DNA of 60,000 nt from Cristatella mucedo (GCA_009760855.2 WPIO01000065.1:1709001-1769000); one strand, 5' to 3'. Shown: positions 47,583-59,004, counted from the stretch's first letter. Numbers and translations are program-made. Notes: generated by a model from the letters alone, not told the origin.

Positions 47583-47699
47583 TGCATAACACCCACATAG
47601 TCTTTAAGGCTTTGTGGATTTACAGCCGGAGATACATTACACAAAGTATCTCCGTCTGTAACTCCACAAAGCGACAAAGACTATGTGGGTGTTATGCAG
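47583..47699. repeat. near-perfect 53-bp-arm palindrome made of LINE B 3' ends
   Basis: The left arm runs CTGCATAACACCCACATAGTCTTT... to ...GGAGATAC (47583-47636). The right arm (about 47646-47699) is its reverse complement with about five differences, around a spacer of roughly 9-10 bases (ATTACACAAA). Both arms are the terminal 3' sequence of LINE B, seen singly at 55345 and 58650. Two LINE B ends therefore meet tail to tail. Confidence 0.85.
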
Positions 47700-48545
47700 G
47701 AGAGTTTTGAATAGCGCACTCACAGATTACGCAGCTTTCGGTACACATTCGGTAGCCAACAGACTTCATCTCACGCAATAAAGAGAAAGTGAGAAGCATA
47801 GCAGAGTCAGGAGAGCAGTTGAGGTAGTGAGCAGCATGGAAGTAGCAGCTCAGGACAGCTGAAAAGAATGTGCCATAGTCGGCAGCAAGAGAGTAGCTGT
47901 TGTTACGTAATACTTGTGAAAGCGAGTTCCACAGTCTAGGACCTGCAGAGCAAAAGCTTCTGTCGCTAACGGACTTCAAGTAGAGGAATGGAACAGCTAA
48001 TTTATTGTCCATACAGGACTTGAAGGCACGAGGAGGCTGAAACTGGTGTAGCAGTTCAGCTAGGTATGGAGGAACCAAGCCGTGGCGGGCCTTGTGGGTC
48101 ATCGTAAAAACTTCTCTCTGTATTCGTTGATCAACCAGCAGCTATCCTAGCTCTTTTAGCATTAGAAAGAACCAAACCTCTGGGATTTGCAAACTAGCCT
48201 TGCAGCCATATTCATAGCCATCTGCAGTGGCCCAGTGGCTTTCTTCGGTAGCCCAGCCGAAAGGGAATTACAACAATCTAGCCGAGACAGAACTAAGGAG
48301 CTAGTTAAATTTTTGGCAAGCTACTGTGGAAGACAGCTCCTAATCTTGGATAAGGATCGGATGTGATGGCTAGCTGTAGAAGCAGTCTTCTGACTGAAGC
48401 TTTTAAAATTGAGGCAACTGTCGAAAATGACACCTGAATTTCGAGCATGTGATGGTTGAACAACAGTATCACCCATTAGAGGAGCAAAGCCTCCCAATTC
48501 AACCACAGGCTAGGTTGTCCTATGAGCAGCAGTTCCATTTTCTCT
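47640..48545 (-). mobile_element. LINE B copy, 5'-truncated
   Basis: On the - strand: NFLKL..EKMELLLIGQP (near 48530), then LGGFAPLMGDTVVQPSHARNSGVIFDSC, HIRSLSKIRSCLPQ, and the C-terminal THKARHGLVPPYLAELLHQF region followed by RSFCSAGPRLWNSL and a 3' UTR to the palindrome. About 290 codons survive with few frame breaks. LINE B is a second RT lineage of the same general L2/CR1 type, distinct from LINE A in its C-terminal region. Confidence 0.8.
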
Positions 48546-49074
48546 GTCGTTAGTTTCAAGAAATTAGCGCTGCCAACGGTGGCAGCAGCTACTGCCGAAT
48601 CACTGGCAGCACCTGTTGCAACTACCGAAACAGATCACGCTTCGCCTGTCAGACGGCTGAGAAGAGCAACTGCAGCAGGCCAGGAGCCGCATCTCGTAAG
48701 CGAGTCACGGTTAGGCACGACGAAATGTCCACCCATCGAAGGCCGATGCTTGGGACACTTGGGCCGCCAAAGTGTGCAGCATGCCCGCTGCGCAGCCAGC
48801 GTCCCAGCCGCATGCCTCCGCCCCTGCCAGAACGAGTACACCTGCACTCCTGCAGTCGGCTCAGCGACGACAAAGGAGGCACTTAAAAGTAGCTGCACAG
48901 CGCTCGTGGCATGTGCAAGAACCAATGGGCAACTGCTCTCGTAGCCATAGCTCTACTGTTGGACTTGCATTGTCAGCCTCGGTGGCGCTTGGCTGCCGAA
49001 ATAAAGAGGCATGTGCCCAACAAAGCCATACAAACATGCACGGGTGAGACGCTCAGGAGTCGTTCGCAGTGCAG
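48546..49074. other. unassigned, coding-like composition
   Basis: Open frames exist on both strands (48522-48944 +, 48635-48925 -), the latter with CCTLWRPKCPKHRPSMGGHF and several Cys. The spacing does not match a zinc-finger family I can name. It lies between two LINE B copies and inside the putative - strand gene. Confidence 0.35.
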
Positions 49075-49560
49075 TCAAAGAAACCTCAGCCCCTTTCGGT
49101 GCGTATACTGCAGCCAACGGACTTCCTCTCGCACAGCAGAGAGAAAGCGAGCTGCCGATGCATGAGCTGAGCCAGGAGGAGTGAAGTGAGTCGAGGGAAG
49201 TAGCAGTGCAAGGCGATGGCAAAAAATAAATGTCCCAGGGTCGGCAGTAGGTGAGAGGTCATTGCAGAAGACTAGCTGAGTGAGTTTCACTGACAAGTAC
49301 CTACACAGCGCAAACTTGCGTTGCCAAACTTCTCGAAATGAATGGACCGGACAGCTAACTTTTTGTGCCGATACCGATCCCGAGAGCACCGATGCAGCTG
49401 GTCAGCACAGACGAGGAGAGCCCAGCCAAAGTGGAGCTTTGAGAAAAATCAACCCAGTTACCATATTCACCACCAACCGTAAAGGCTTAATGACTTTGTT
49501 TCAGCAGTACTGCCAAGAGTTACAACAGTCTAGTCAATAAAGAATCAAAGCGCTAGTAAG
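49075..49560 (-). mobile_element. LINE B relic
   Basis: Colinear with the C-terminal and 3' part of LINE B (blocks equivalent to 47750-48010): GCCAACGGACTTCCTCTCGCA, AGAAAGCGAG, CAGCTAACTTTTTGT. It carries more substitutions and indels than the neighbouring copy. Confidence 0.65.
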
Positions 49561-49827
49561 ATTTTATTCTGGACAGGGGCCGATTGCAACAACAACAACA
49601 ATAACAATGATATTTGCATGACAATCTAAGAGAGCTAAATCTCTTTCTAGGCACTTTACATATGCTGCGAAAGGAAACATGATTATTGGTTAGTGATAAG
49701 ATGCACAGTGTCAGCACACATAAGCACGAGGACAATTCACAAGGACCCCGCTAATGCTGTAAGGAATAGGCAGGTTTTCAGCTAGTTATAAACAGTAGTA
49801 ACGTCAGGGGATGTCACATCATCACTC

Positions 49828-50055
49828 GCGATGCGTGCTGACACTGTGCATGCTGCCACTAACCACATTTGCATGCTGACCCTGTGCATGTCACCCCTAA
49901 CCATGTTATTCATTTTGATTGTTTTTTCAAGCATGGTTTTACTTACCATTTAATTGCATTTCCCTTTGCAGCAAATGTAAAGCGCCTAGAAAGAGATTAA
50001 GTTCTCTGAAGGCGCTTTATCAAGTACATTATTATTATTATTATTATTATTATTA
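49828..50055 (+). mobile_element. LINE A 3' end inserted into an antisense LINE A
   Basis: GCGTGCTGACACTGTGCATGC through the hairpin (AAAGCGCC/GGCGCTTT) to (ATT)n, nearly identical to 3645-3927. It splits the - strand copy between the TSPD and AWNS coding blocks. Confidence 0.85.
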
Positions 50056-50989
50056 TCTGGCGGAAGTGAGTTCCAGGCTGTGGAGGATACGAACTAAGGG
50101 CACGGTCTCGAAAGGATTTGGCACTATGACGACGAGATGTGGAGGCAGTGTCTGCAAAAAAACGTGATATATCAAGCAGCTGTCAAAGAGGACATCTAAA
50201 TTAGGCACTACAGCACCTCGCACTTGGAGATCCGAGTGACCAATAACAGAAGTTCAAAGTTTCCTATGAAATAAGTTCGGTTATATTATCGTTTAATTTA
50301 AGGACTTGGCTGAAATCCAGGACCAAATGTCTGCAAGGCAGGCATCCAGTATATCCATCATTCAACTGATTCAGAGGGCTTGAATGGGAGTACAGCTGTA
50401 ACCGGCGGCATAGAAGTGATAGCCGATGCAGGGGGGGGGGGGGCTGAAGTACCTTTTCCAGAGGTGCTGAGTAAATACATAACAGCGATGGACCAAGAGC
50501 AGACACTCGAGGAACTCCATAGGCAGAGAAATCGCTGAATAAAACCTGACCGTAACACCACGTGGACTGTACAGTAACGAACTGGTAAGATTTGAGCTAC
50601 CAGAATCGCATCAGTCAGACAGGTCATTTTTCTGAATCGCTCAAGCATGATATTGAGACCGATTGCGTGGAAGGCTATCGAGAAGTCGAGCTGGACCCAA
50701 CACAGGCGTTACCATCGTAATTTCTACCAATGATGTCATTAGTCACACGTTAGCTTGGTGTCGCTTGTATCTCAGTTGGCATTTGTCTAACAAAAAATCA
50801 TCCTAGGCTACATGTTCAATAAGCTGTTGAGCGATAATTTCTTGGAGAATCTGCGATAAAAAGGAGGGAGACTAAGAAATTATGACACCCACTAGCTTGA
50901 CATCTAAAAAAAAAGCTACAAACCCACAGGCTGTTTACAGCATTTGCTCGGTATGTATGTACTATCATTATGAGCCTATGCATATTAAA

Positions 50990-51115
50990 ACTGCATATGC
51001 TTCCTCTCGAGTATATATAAACTGCCTCGAAAGAGATGCAGTTTTGATGAGTGCTATCAAAATGTTTTATTGTTACCATTATTACTATTATTATTATTAT
51101 TATTATTATTATCAT
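50990..51115 (+). mobile_element. LINE A/SINE B-type 3' tail inserted in an antisense LINE
   Basis: CTGCCTCGAAAGAGATGCAGTTTTGATGAGTGCTATCAAAATG plus (ATT)n (51085-51112) is a + strand tail. It interrupts the - strand coding relic, between the ANYC block at about 51115 and the sequence below 50990. The copy is diverged and the left limit is uncertain. Confidence 0.55.
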
Positions 51116-51480
51116 TGCAGTAATTGGCTAGAACTAGAGATTCCAAGCAAGGCTTTTTAAGTATCACTAAAAAGAAGGCTAATTTGAATGGCTTTGGAAA
51201 AATTCCTTTATCGAGTAAAGCATTACCCGTCTGAGCTACGGATGGGTAAAGCTTTTCCACCAGCAAAAAGAGGTTTTATTGTCTGCAGCTATTGAATTCT
51301 CAATATCAGGATCGATCAGCATCGTCAAGCAGAATTTCTTTAGGACCTGACTGGAATTAATGAGCAAATAAAGAAGCCGTGGCATTTCTACGCTTAGGAG
51401 TGCAGATACAAATGTGGCCTTATAACCGGCAAGGTTGGAGTCAGAGCCAGTCTTCCGTTTTTCTTTACTGACCAAAAAAC

Positions 51481-51966
51481 GTTTCGTTGGTACCTAAACA
51501 GAAAAACCCCGAGGAAAGCTTACTCGTGGAGAGCATTTCCAAGACCCGAGTTTCATATCGGCGATTAGAGTCTCAGGCCAGCCTGATTTCTGGATGCACA
51601 TCAAGAACAGCATTGCCAAGAGATTTACAACATGGCTCTATATCACTGCTTTTAAAGTCACATCGCTTGAAAAAGCTCGATGCTAACAAGCTCACACGTA
51701 CGCGCAGAACGGAAATGACAAACTAGATTCAGCAATGACCCGAGCTGGTTAGACTGGCAAGCAAGGTCACTAGGACTATGATCCTCTGTGATTACGAGGT
51801 CCAGAATAAGCCCACAACAATGAGATGCATGACAGAAGTATTGGATGAAGCCAAAAGTTCTGGAAGAACAAAGACTCTTTGCTCAAGATGGCACACGTAC
51901 GGCAAGCGTTAAACAGGCAGCCGGACCGAGTGGGTGAGGGGCAGGCAGGGAGGGAGAAGCACAGAC
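51481..51966. other. no gene recognised (probable intron)
   Basis: It is presumed intron of the - strand gene, between the donor at 51966 and the next LINE copy. No motif is seen. Confidence 0.4.
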
Positions 51967-52961
51967 CTCGGCTGACGATACGCTTGTCAACGTTGCTTCC
52001 ATTGCTAATCACCAAGTACATCGTGGTCCCACTGTCGGTCGTGTGAGGAGCAAGGTTTACGAAGCCACCTGTAACAGCAGGCTGCTCCTCCGTTGATGCA
52101 CTCGACGATGCTGCCGATGAAGACCGACTGTCCATGGCAGGCGGCAGCATGCTACGGTCTGTAAGCATTGCTGACCCGGACGAGACAGTGACAATGCGCG
52201 GCGAGCCGGCCTGGGCACGGGCTGACGAAGGTATGCCGGTACGCAGGAGAGAGTCTACACATGAGCCGACGGGGTAAACTGTCAGCCGTCCGGCTGCTTT
52301 AGAGGTGTGCTTCGGGCCACCAGCAGCAGCAGCAGCAGCTGCTGTGCCGCTGCCTGATGCTTGCCGGTCTGCTGAGACCGAAGGATGTAGTTTGACACTG
52401 CACACTGCAGCCCCAGACGACACCGATTCGATGGCCTCTTCAAGCGTGCCACCACTTGAGGCTGCTGCTGCTGCTGCACCACGGTGGGGAGCAGGCGTGG
52501 CACCAGCAATTGCTGCACCAGGTCCGCATTCGAGGGCGCTGCTGCTGGCTGGCAGCAAAGTAGCAGCAGCAGCAGCAGCACATTGCTCCTTCGTCGTGCC
52601 ACTCTGCTGCTGCTGCACTAGCAGCTGCAGCTGCTCTTGTAACGGCAGGTGCTGCGCCTCGATGCCTGATAGAGGCAGCACTTGTGGAAGGTCATTCCCA
52701 GTAGCAGGCAGCGCGATGTCTCCAGCAGCATCAGTGCCGATTCGAATGGTCTCTATGTCGCTGTAACACAGTGTTTGGTCATAATGGCTGCTTACGCTGC
52801 TACTGTCAGGCGTGCCGACGTCCCACTGCAGATATGCTGCAACGGAATCGTTCCACGTCTTCGTTACGTTGCTGCCACCTGAGCGGTCTTCACAAGACAC
52901 CGTGAGGCAGTGGCAGGAGCAGGTGGCCAGGCCAGCGCTGTCAACAGCCAAATCATAGCAG
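51967..52961 (-). CDS. putative large coding exon of an unidentified - strand gene (Gln/Ala/Ser-rich)
   Basis: On the - strand the acceptor GTGTTTGCCTTTTCAG|CTGC (52962/52961) opens 331 codons to a donor CCGAG|GTCTGTG (51967/51966). In order: a Cys-containing start (CYDLAVDSAGLATCSCHC), WNDSVAAYLQWDVG, SDIETIRIGTDAAGDIALP, a Gln-rich segment (LPLQEQLQLLVQQQQ), several Ala and Ser runs, RLTVYPVGSCVDSLL, SPRIVTVSSGSAMLTDRSML, and an ordered end (TGGFVNLAPH, TTMYLVISNGSNVDKRIVSR). Codon use varies within the Ala and Gln runs (GCA/GCT/GCC), as in translated repeats. The layout resembles a transcriptional regulator with low-complexity activation regions, which is inference. It leaves one base, in phase with 46837-47044. 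Confidence 0.55.
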
Positions 52962-53001
52962 CTGAAAAGGCAAACACACTCGTTGCCCTTCAATGGAGAG
53001 A

Positions 53002-53021
53002 CCCCCCCCCCCCCCCCCCCC
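53002..53021. repeat. poly(C) run of 20
   Basis: A 20-base homopolymer. On the - strand it is poly(G), about 40 bases upstream of the acceptor at 52962, an unusual place because this interval normally holds the branch point and pyrimidine tract. Confidence 0.95.
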
Positions 53022-53194
53022 GCAGAGAAACATAGGGTCAAGGGACAGCGCACACCGAAGGGGCAGACTGTTGCTGCGAGTGATGGAAAATACAAAAAAA
53101 TTGTTTTGCGCTGGCGATGAGTACAACCAGTGCCATAAACTCACGAGGCACACTTTAGACCTGCACTGCCGATAGCAGGGGCACATCTTTCGAT

Positions 53195-53625
53195 GCTTCA
53201 AGCTGTAATATCATTAATGTGTCATTAGCCTCATGTCATGTCCCAGTACCTCTCAAAAAGGCTGCAGTCAGGCCACTACTCAAGAAAGTAACACTAGACC
53301 AAGAGAACTTAGGCAGCTACCGCCAGTCTCCCTTTTACGATTCCTATCAAAGACACAGATATAAGTCGTGGCAGATTGTGCTCCTCTCATATCGCCTGGG
53401 CATCGCTTGCACTGCATTGCAATGGTTCAGGTCCTATCTCTGATAGAGACTACAGAGTATTCATGTGAATGGACAAAGAGCATCAGAGGAACCTCAGAAT
53501 TATGGGGTACCTCAGGGCTCCGTGCTTGCTCTGCAAGCTTTTCTCCTGTTGAATCTGCACGAAATCTAGGTGTCATATTCCAAATAACCTTTCGTTAGAT
53601 AACCACATCAGCTCCACAATTCTGT
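53195..53625 (+). mobile_element. LINE A copy, 5' part (split by LINE B)
   Basis: From the INLSVASGHV-equivalent (ATCATTAATGTGTCATTAGCC) through KKAAVRPLLKKVTLDQENL, with an internal deletion, to NLGVIFQ and the DDHISST-equivalent (GATAACCACATCAGCTCCAC) at about 53620. Homology stops there and resumes at 55394 at the next codon of LINE A. Confidence 0.85.
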
Positions 53626-55393
53626 GACCTTCCTTAAAAAGGTTTTCCGAGGTTTCTGCATGCGATGTGGCTACCTTAATAAAGTCTAGCAAAAAGTGCT
53701 CGTCTCCTGAAGACTATACCGTCATCTGTTGTCTTCACTGGGAGACCAACTTAGCCCTGCCATAATTGAGATTTTTTTCAATGCTACTTTGGAAAAAGGG
53801 GTCGTACCGAAGTCCCTCAAATCGGCAATCGTTAGGCCGATACTTAAAAAGCCTGGGCTAGATAGAGGTCCTTGCAAACTATCGCCCAGTATCCCTTCTT
53901 CCTTTCTTGTCGAAGATTCTTGAAAAAATTGTTGCTAAGAAGCTGGTTGAACGTATTGAAAAGAATGAAACGTCAGAAACATTTCAATCAGGGTTCAAGA
54001 GGCAGCACTCTGGTGAAAATGCTCTCCTCCATGTTCACAATGACATTCTACGTGGCAATGATGACGGGAATGTCACCACCCTAGCTCTGCTAGATTTGTC
54101 AGCTGCCTTCGACACCATTGATCACGATGTTCTACTTGAACGATTGAGAACAACGATCGGCCTGTCAGACGAGGCACTGGGGTGGTTTAAATCGTACTTG
54201 TCTGACCTCATTCAATCCGTGTCGTGTGGGGGTCATTTCTCACGCACGAGACGGGTCACCCGTGGAGTCCCTCAAGGGTCGGTACTCGGTTCCTTGTTGT
54301 TCTCCATTTATACTCGACCTCTGGGAAAAAAGATTAAGGCCTAAGGAATAGAGTATCACTTATATGCTGCCGATACTCAGCTGTATTTGTCATTCAAACG
54401 GTCGGAGTCTGCTGCAGCAACTGAGAAACTGAATGCTTGCCTTGCAACATTCGATCCCGGATGTCGGAAAACTTCTTGAAACTAAATGACGATAAAACCG
54501 AACTGCTGCTCATAGGACACCCTATGCGTGTGGCTGGATTAAAAGGCTTTGCTCTTCTAATAGGTGATGCTGTTGTGCGACCATCACCACGTGCTCGAAA
54601 TTCAGGTGTCATTTTCGACAGCTGCCTCAATTTTAAAAGCTTCAGTCAGAAGACTGCTTATACAGCTAGCCATCACATCTGATCCTTATCCAAGATTAGG
54701 AGCTGTCTTCCACAGTGGCTTGCACAAAATTTAACTAGCTTCTTAGTTCTGTCTCGGCTTGATTATTTTAATTCCCTTTTGGCTGGGCTACCAAAGAAAG
54801 CAACCACGCCACTACAGCTGACTATGAATATGGTTGCAAGGTTATTCTTCAAGTCCCAGAGGTTTGAGCACGTGTCTCCTTTTCTAAATGAGCTAGGATG
54901 GATGCCGGTTGAGCAACGGATGCAGAGCAAAGTTCTTATGCTGACCCACAAGGCATACCACGGCTTGGCTCCTTCATACCTAGCTGAACTGCTGCATCCG
55001 TTTCAGCCTGTTGGCGCCCTCGGGAACTGTGTGGACAACGAATTAGCTGTTTGATCCCCCCTTAAAGACAGCAAGCAACAGAAGCTTTAGGCCTGCAGGT
55101 TCTAGACTGTGGAACTCGCTTCCACAAGTATTACGCAACGACAGCTACTCTCCGGCTGCCGACTATGGCTCGTCCTTTCAAGCAGTCCTGAGCTGCTACT
55201 TCCATGCTACTCACTACCTCAACTGCTCTTCTGACTCTGCTATGCTTCCCACTTTCTCTTTGTTTCGTGAGACGAAGTCTGTTGGCTACCGAATGCGTAC
55301 CGAAAGTCGCTTAGGCTGTGAGTGCGCTATACAAAACTCTCCTGCGTAACACTCACATAGTCTTCATGGCTTTGTGGAATTACAGACGGAAAT
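53626..55393 (+). mobile_element. LINE B copy inserted into LINE A
   Basis: About 1.77 kb, 5'-truncated. Coding blocks: DQLSPAIIEIFFNATLEKG (53745), then the NYRP equivalent (degenerate), MSKILEKIVAKKLVERIEKN (53907), FQSGFKRQHSGENALLHVHN, motif A LLDLSAAFDTIDHDVLLERL (54090), motif B GVPQGSVLGSLLFSIYTRPL (54263), a YAADTQLYLSF active site (catalytic YADD changed to YAAD near 54364) and FLKLNDDKTELLLIGHP (54473). A C-terminal THKAYHGLAPSYLAELLHPF (54947) and the 3' UTR follow, ending GGAATTACAGACGGAAATAC. Stops at 54342 and elsewhere show it is dead. Confidence 0.85.
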
Positions 55394-56155
55394 ACAAAAG
55401 TCTGCCTCCTTTCAGCTACATAACATAGCTAAAATTCGGGCTTGTTTAGATAGGGATTCTCCATCTAAATGGTCCATGCATTTCTGACATTCTGTCTCCA
55501 CTTCTGTAACTCGCTGCTTGCTGATCAATAGGCCTGTGCAATCAGGTGCTTACAGCTGGTGCAAAACGCTGCAGCTCGGCTTGTATTGTCGAGTGTTGCA
55601 GTTGCCACATCACACCATTTCTTGCCACACCACTTGTTGCCGACCTGCAGTGGCTACCAGTCAAGCAATGTACCGACTTCAAGGTTTTGTCACTCACTTT
55701 TAGTTCCCTTCATTCTTTAGCTCCAGCCTACTTATCAGATCTACTGCTCCACCAGGCTAAGTATAGTAACACATGCTTTTCGGAATCTAACTGTTTACCC
55801 AAACCTCTTACAAGTCTCAAATCCTTTGGAGACAGTGCATTTAGTTCGTATACTCCCAAAGCTTGGAACTCACTCCTGACTTCTGTCACGACACCCCCTG
55901 ACTTGTCCACATTTAAAAAGCAATTAAAAACGCACCTATTTATTACAGCATTTAGTGGTTCCCTGTGATTCGTACTTCATGTGCTTATGGGTGCTGACCC
56001 TGTGCATGTCACCCCTAACCATGCTATTCTTGTTGTTTATCGAGTATGCTACCATTAACCATCCGATCGTGTTTCCTTTGAAGCAAACATAAAGCACCTA
56101 GAACGAAATTGAGTTCTCCGAGGGCGCTTCATCAAGTATGTTATTATAATTATTA
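55394..56155 (+). mobile_element. LINE A copy, 3' part (continuation of 53195)
   Basis: It resumes at the YFQLHNIAKIRACL-equivalent (TTTCAGCTACATAACATAGC), then SRLDFCNSLL, a 140-codon C-terminal frame (55546-55968) with LQWLPVKQCTDFKVLSL and AYLSDLLLHQAKYSN, and the 3' UTR. The tail's hairpin is weakened (AAAGCACC/GGGCGCTTC), and it ends with ATTATAATTATT near 56155. Confidence 0.85.
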
Positions 56156-57590
56156 AGAAGTGGAGGTGCCTGGCCAGCCAGCTAGCTAGAAGCACACTTA
56201 GACTTAACAAAGTCGGGCAGCTGTAACTGGGTACACGTAGGCAATACCAGCCTGAGCTCACTATCGGGACCTCTTTCCAGGTTGAGATGGCCACCCATCA
56301 CGTCATAAATGAAATGCTGCTGCAAATAATACTAACAGGCATTGGCATACTGACTGGCAGGGAGCAGCTTCCTTTGTGCAGGGAGGAAAGAGGGGCCGGT
56401 CTAGCCTGCTGTGATAATCTGACTCTGTCAAGGTCAAGTATCGAAGGGGTTCAAAAGGTCAACATAAAAGCCATTGTTACATCGAAAGATACCTTAAGTA
56501 GCAATTGTTACCAGTGCCAATATGGGAGCGGCTATGGCTCCATCGGTTCTTGCTAAGCGAATGAATACAACAGCTGGGGGATGAGTCTCAGGTGGTTTGC
56601 CAAGACATAGCTTGTCAACCTAAAAGCTTTATTAGCAGTGGTCAACGCTAGGCCTCGTCAGTGGTGTCGTTGTTCATACGGATGCTATTTTGTTTCACCT
56701 TACCAGTACATAGGAAGCGCAGGGAACAGTATTTATTCAGGAACTCTAGGTGGCAATCAGAACTGAGTGCACCCAATGAATGCACTCAGGTACCATTTAC
56801 CTTGGTCCCATCTGCCATTGTAGAGAGGCAGCCTAGTTAAGGGTCAGACCAGGGCCACTGGTAGAAAACAAAAGAAACAGGCTGCTGACCGAGCAGCCAC
56901 GGTGGTCCTACATTACCCAGCTCTTAGCCGCTTTGCGGGTGGTATACGCAACCGCAGCCAGCCGGTGGCAAAATGCAAGGACGGTGCATTGGCCTGCACT
57001 GAGACAGCACGTGCTCGATTTAGCTGACCGACATACACTTTAACTTCAGCACATGGTACGATACAGTCTCTGATGTAAGACACCATATTATCAATAAATT
57101 AAGGTATTATTTGATAAGAAAATGCAAATGAAAATAAAAAATGAATGGAAATGCAAGATAATCCCATGCCTGCTGCGACTCAAGAGAATTTTGTGTGTGT
57201 GTAAAATTCAGACCCAAGCCGAAGGATCACATCTTGGTTGCAAGTTTAAGCAGTTCGTGATTTTCAAAGCAAGGCAGACTCAATGGATGCACTGGTTCTG
57301 TAGCCGGAGAACAAGACCACCCTCAAACCCTAGCAGCATAAATGAATAATTGTCAAGAGGCACACAAAGACCCATACAGATTGACATTCACTAATCCTGA
57401 TGTCTACCATCCTACTAGCCTATACGTTTCCCAGGTCCCACATAAGGCAGTGTCATGTAAAGAAGTTTAAGAAAATCCAAGTTCAGCCTTCAAATGTGTG
57501 TGCCATGTAATGATACAACTTATGGTATACAGTATTTATAATTCTTAATGCTTTTAGGGTTGTTAAAGACGATCCAAATTCCATCTTCGA
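56156..57590. other. no gene recognised
   Basis: Mixed DNA with short frames only (56287-56556 + and 57122-57349 + are the longest). I see no motif, SINE promoter or terminal repeats. Confidence 0.4.
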
Positions 57591-57594
57591 AGTG

Positions 57595-58690
57595 CTGAGG
57601 GGACTCAACCTTAGGAAAAGTGATTCACGCCCACGGAACAGGATATCACTTTTCTGCTGAATATACACAGCTGTATTTGTCATTTAAACCGTCGGAATCT
57701 GCTGCAGCAACTGATAAACCGCATGCTTGCCTTGTCGACATTCGATCCTGGATGTCGGAAAATTTCTTAAAACTAAGCGACGATAAAACTGAACTGCTGA
57801 TCATAGGACACCCTAAGCATGTGGCTGGACTGGCTTTGCTTTTCTAATACGTGATGCTGTCGTTCAACGATCACCATGTGCACGGAACTTATGTGTCGTC
57901 TTCGACAAATGCCTAAATATTGAAAGTTTCGTTAAGAGGACTGCTTCCACAGCTAAATCACGTCTGATTCCCTTTTAAGATCAGGAACTGTCTTCCACGG
58001 TAGGTTGCAAAAAATTTAACTAGCTCCTTGGTTCTGTCTCGGCTAGATTCATGTAATTCCCTTTTGGCTGTGCTACCGAAGAAAGCTACCAGGCCACCAC
58101 AGATGGCTATGCATATGGCTGCAAGGCTAGTTTGCAAATCCCAGAGGTTTGACTACATGTCTCCTTAGCTAAAAGAGCTAGGATAGCTGCCGGTTGATCA
58201 ACGAATACAGAGCGAAGTTTTTATACTGACTCACAAGGCCTGCCACAGCTTGGCTCCTCCTTACCTAGCTGAACTGCTGCAGACCTTTCAGCCTCCTCGT
58301 GCCCTCAGGCCCTGTGTGGACAATAACAGTAGCTTTTCTATTCTCCTGCTTGTAGACCGTTGGCGACACAAGCTTTCGCTCTGCAGGTCCTTGAGAGTGG
58401 AACTCACTTCCACACTTCTTATGCAACGACAACCAATCTCCTGCTGCCGACAATGGCTCGTTCTTTTCAGCGGTCCTGAGCTGCTACTTACAAGCTACTC
58501 ACTACCTCAACTGCTCTCCTAACTCAGCCATGCTGCCAATTTTTCCTTATTGCATGAGATGAAGTCTTTTGGCTACCGAATGTGTACCAAAAGAAGCTTA
58601 GGCTGCGAGTGCACTCTATACAAAACATTCCCGTACAACACTCACATAGTCTTAGTGGCTTTGTGGAGTTACAGACAGAGATACATCATA
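57595..58690 (+). mobile_element. LINE B copy, 5'-truncated and decayed
   Basis: It begins near the active-site region (ATATCACTTTTCTGCTGAATATACACAG, the YADDTQ equivalent) and continues with LYLSFKPSESAAATDK, SWMSENFLKLSDDKTELLI, an LAELLQTFQPPRAL segment (58270) and the 3' UTR. It ends GTGGAGTTACAGACAGAGATAC (58660-58683), the LINE B terminus. Many frameshifts separate the coding blocks. Confidence 0.8.
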
Positions 58691-59004
58691 TTACATTAGG
58701 GGAGAACCTGATTACCAAGACCAAAAGTATTAGCTCCTTTTCAAAATCCACGTGAGGCATAAAACCTGCCTCCCAAATGCATAAGCTCCTTAGCAGAGGC
58801 CCAGGTTTTTGGAGTGACGCTGGAAAGTGCATATTTCGAGGTGGGATCTCATTTAAGTCGGTAGGGGTACAGCCTATGCACTAACCAGTAGGTACTGGGA
58901 ACTCTATCGGACGATGCTCCATAACTTGGAGCAGAAACTGATGCTGCTAAGATCCTTGATATGTAAATTCAAGGGATTGGCAGTCACAGGGAACCTGTGA
59001 GTTG

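Larger units (their letters stand above)
49595..51480 (-). mobile_element. LINE A-related copy carrying two + strand insertions
   Basis: The - strand tail (49600-49680) and coding end (to 49825, ACGTCAGGGGATGTCA equals the TSPD region) resume at 50056 with the AWNS block, then VLKLNDNITELIS (near 50290), SALGPSLLCIYSAPLEKV (motif B region, near 50480), and further upstream YPSVAQTGNALLDKGIFPKP and LKKPCLESLVLANYC (51060-51250). Breaks are many. The + strand insertions are at 49828-50055 and 50990-51115. Confidence 0.65.

Noticed and set aside
48635-48925. Zinc-finger or leucine-rich-repeat protein on the - strand
   Set aside because: Cys/His spacing does not match a known finger, and the LRR-like run in another frame is a single short segment, so chance is likely.
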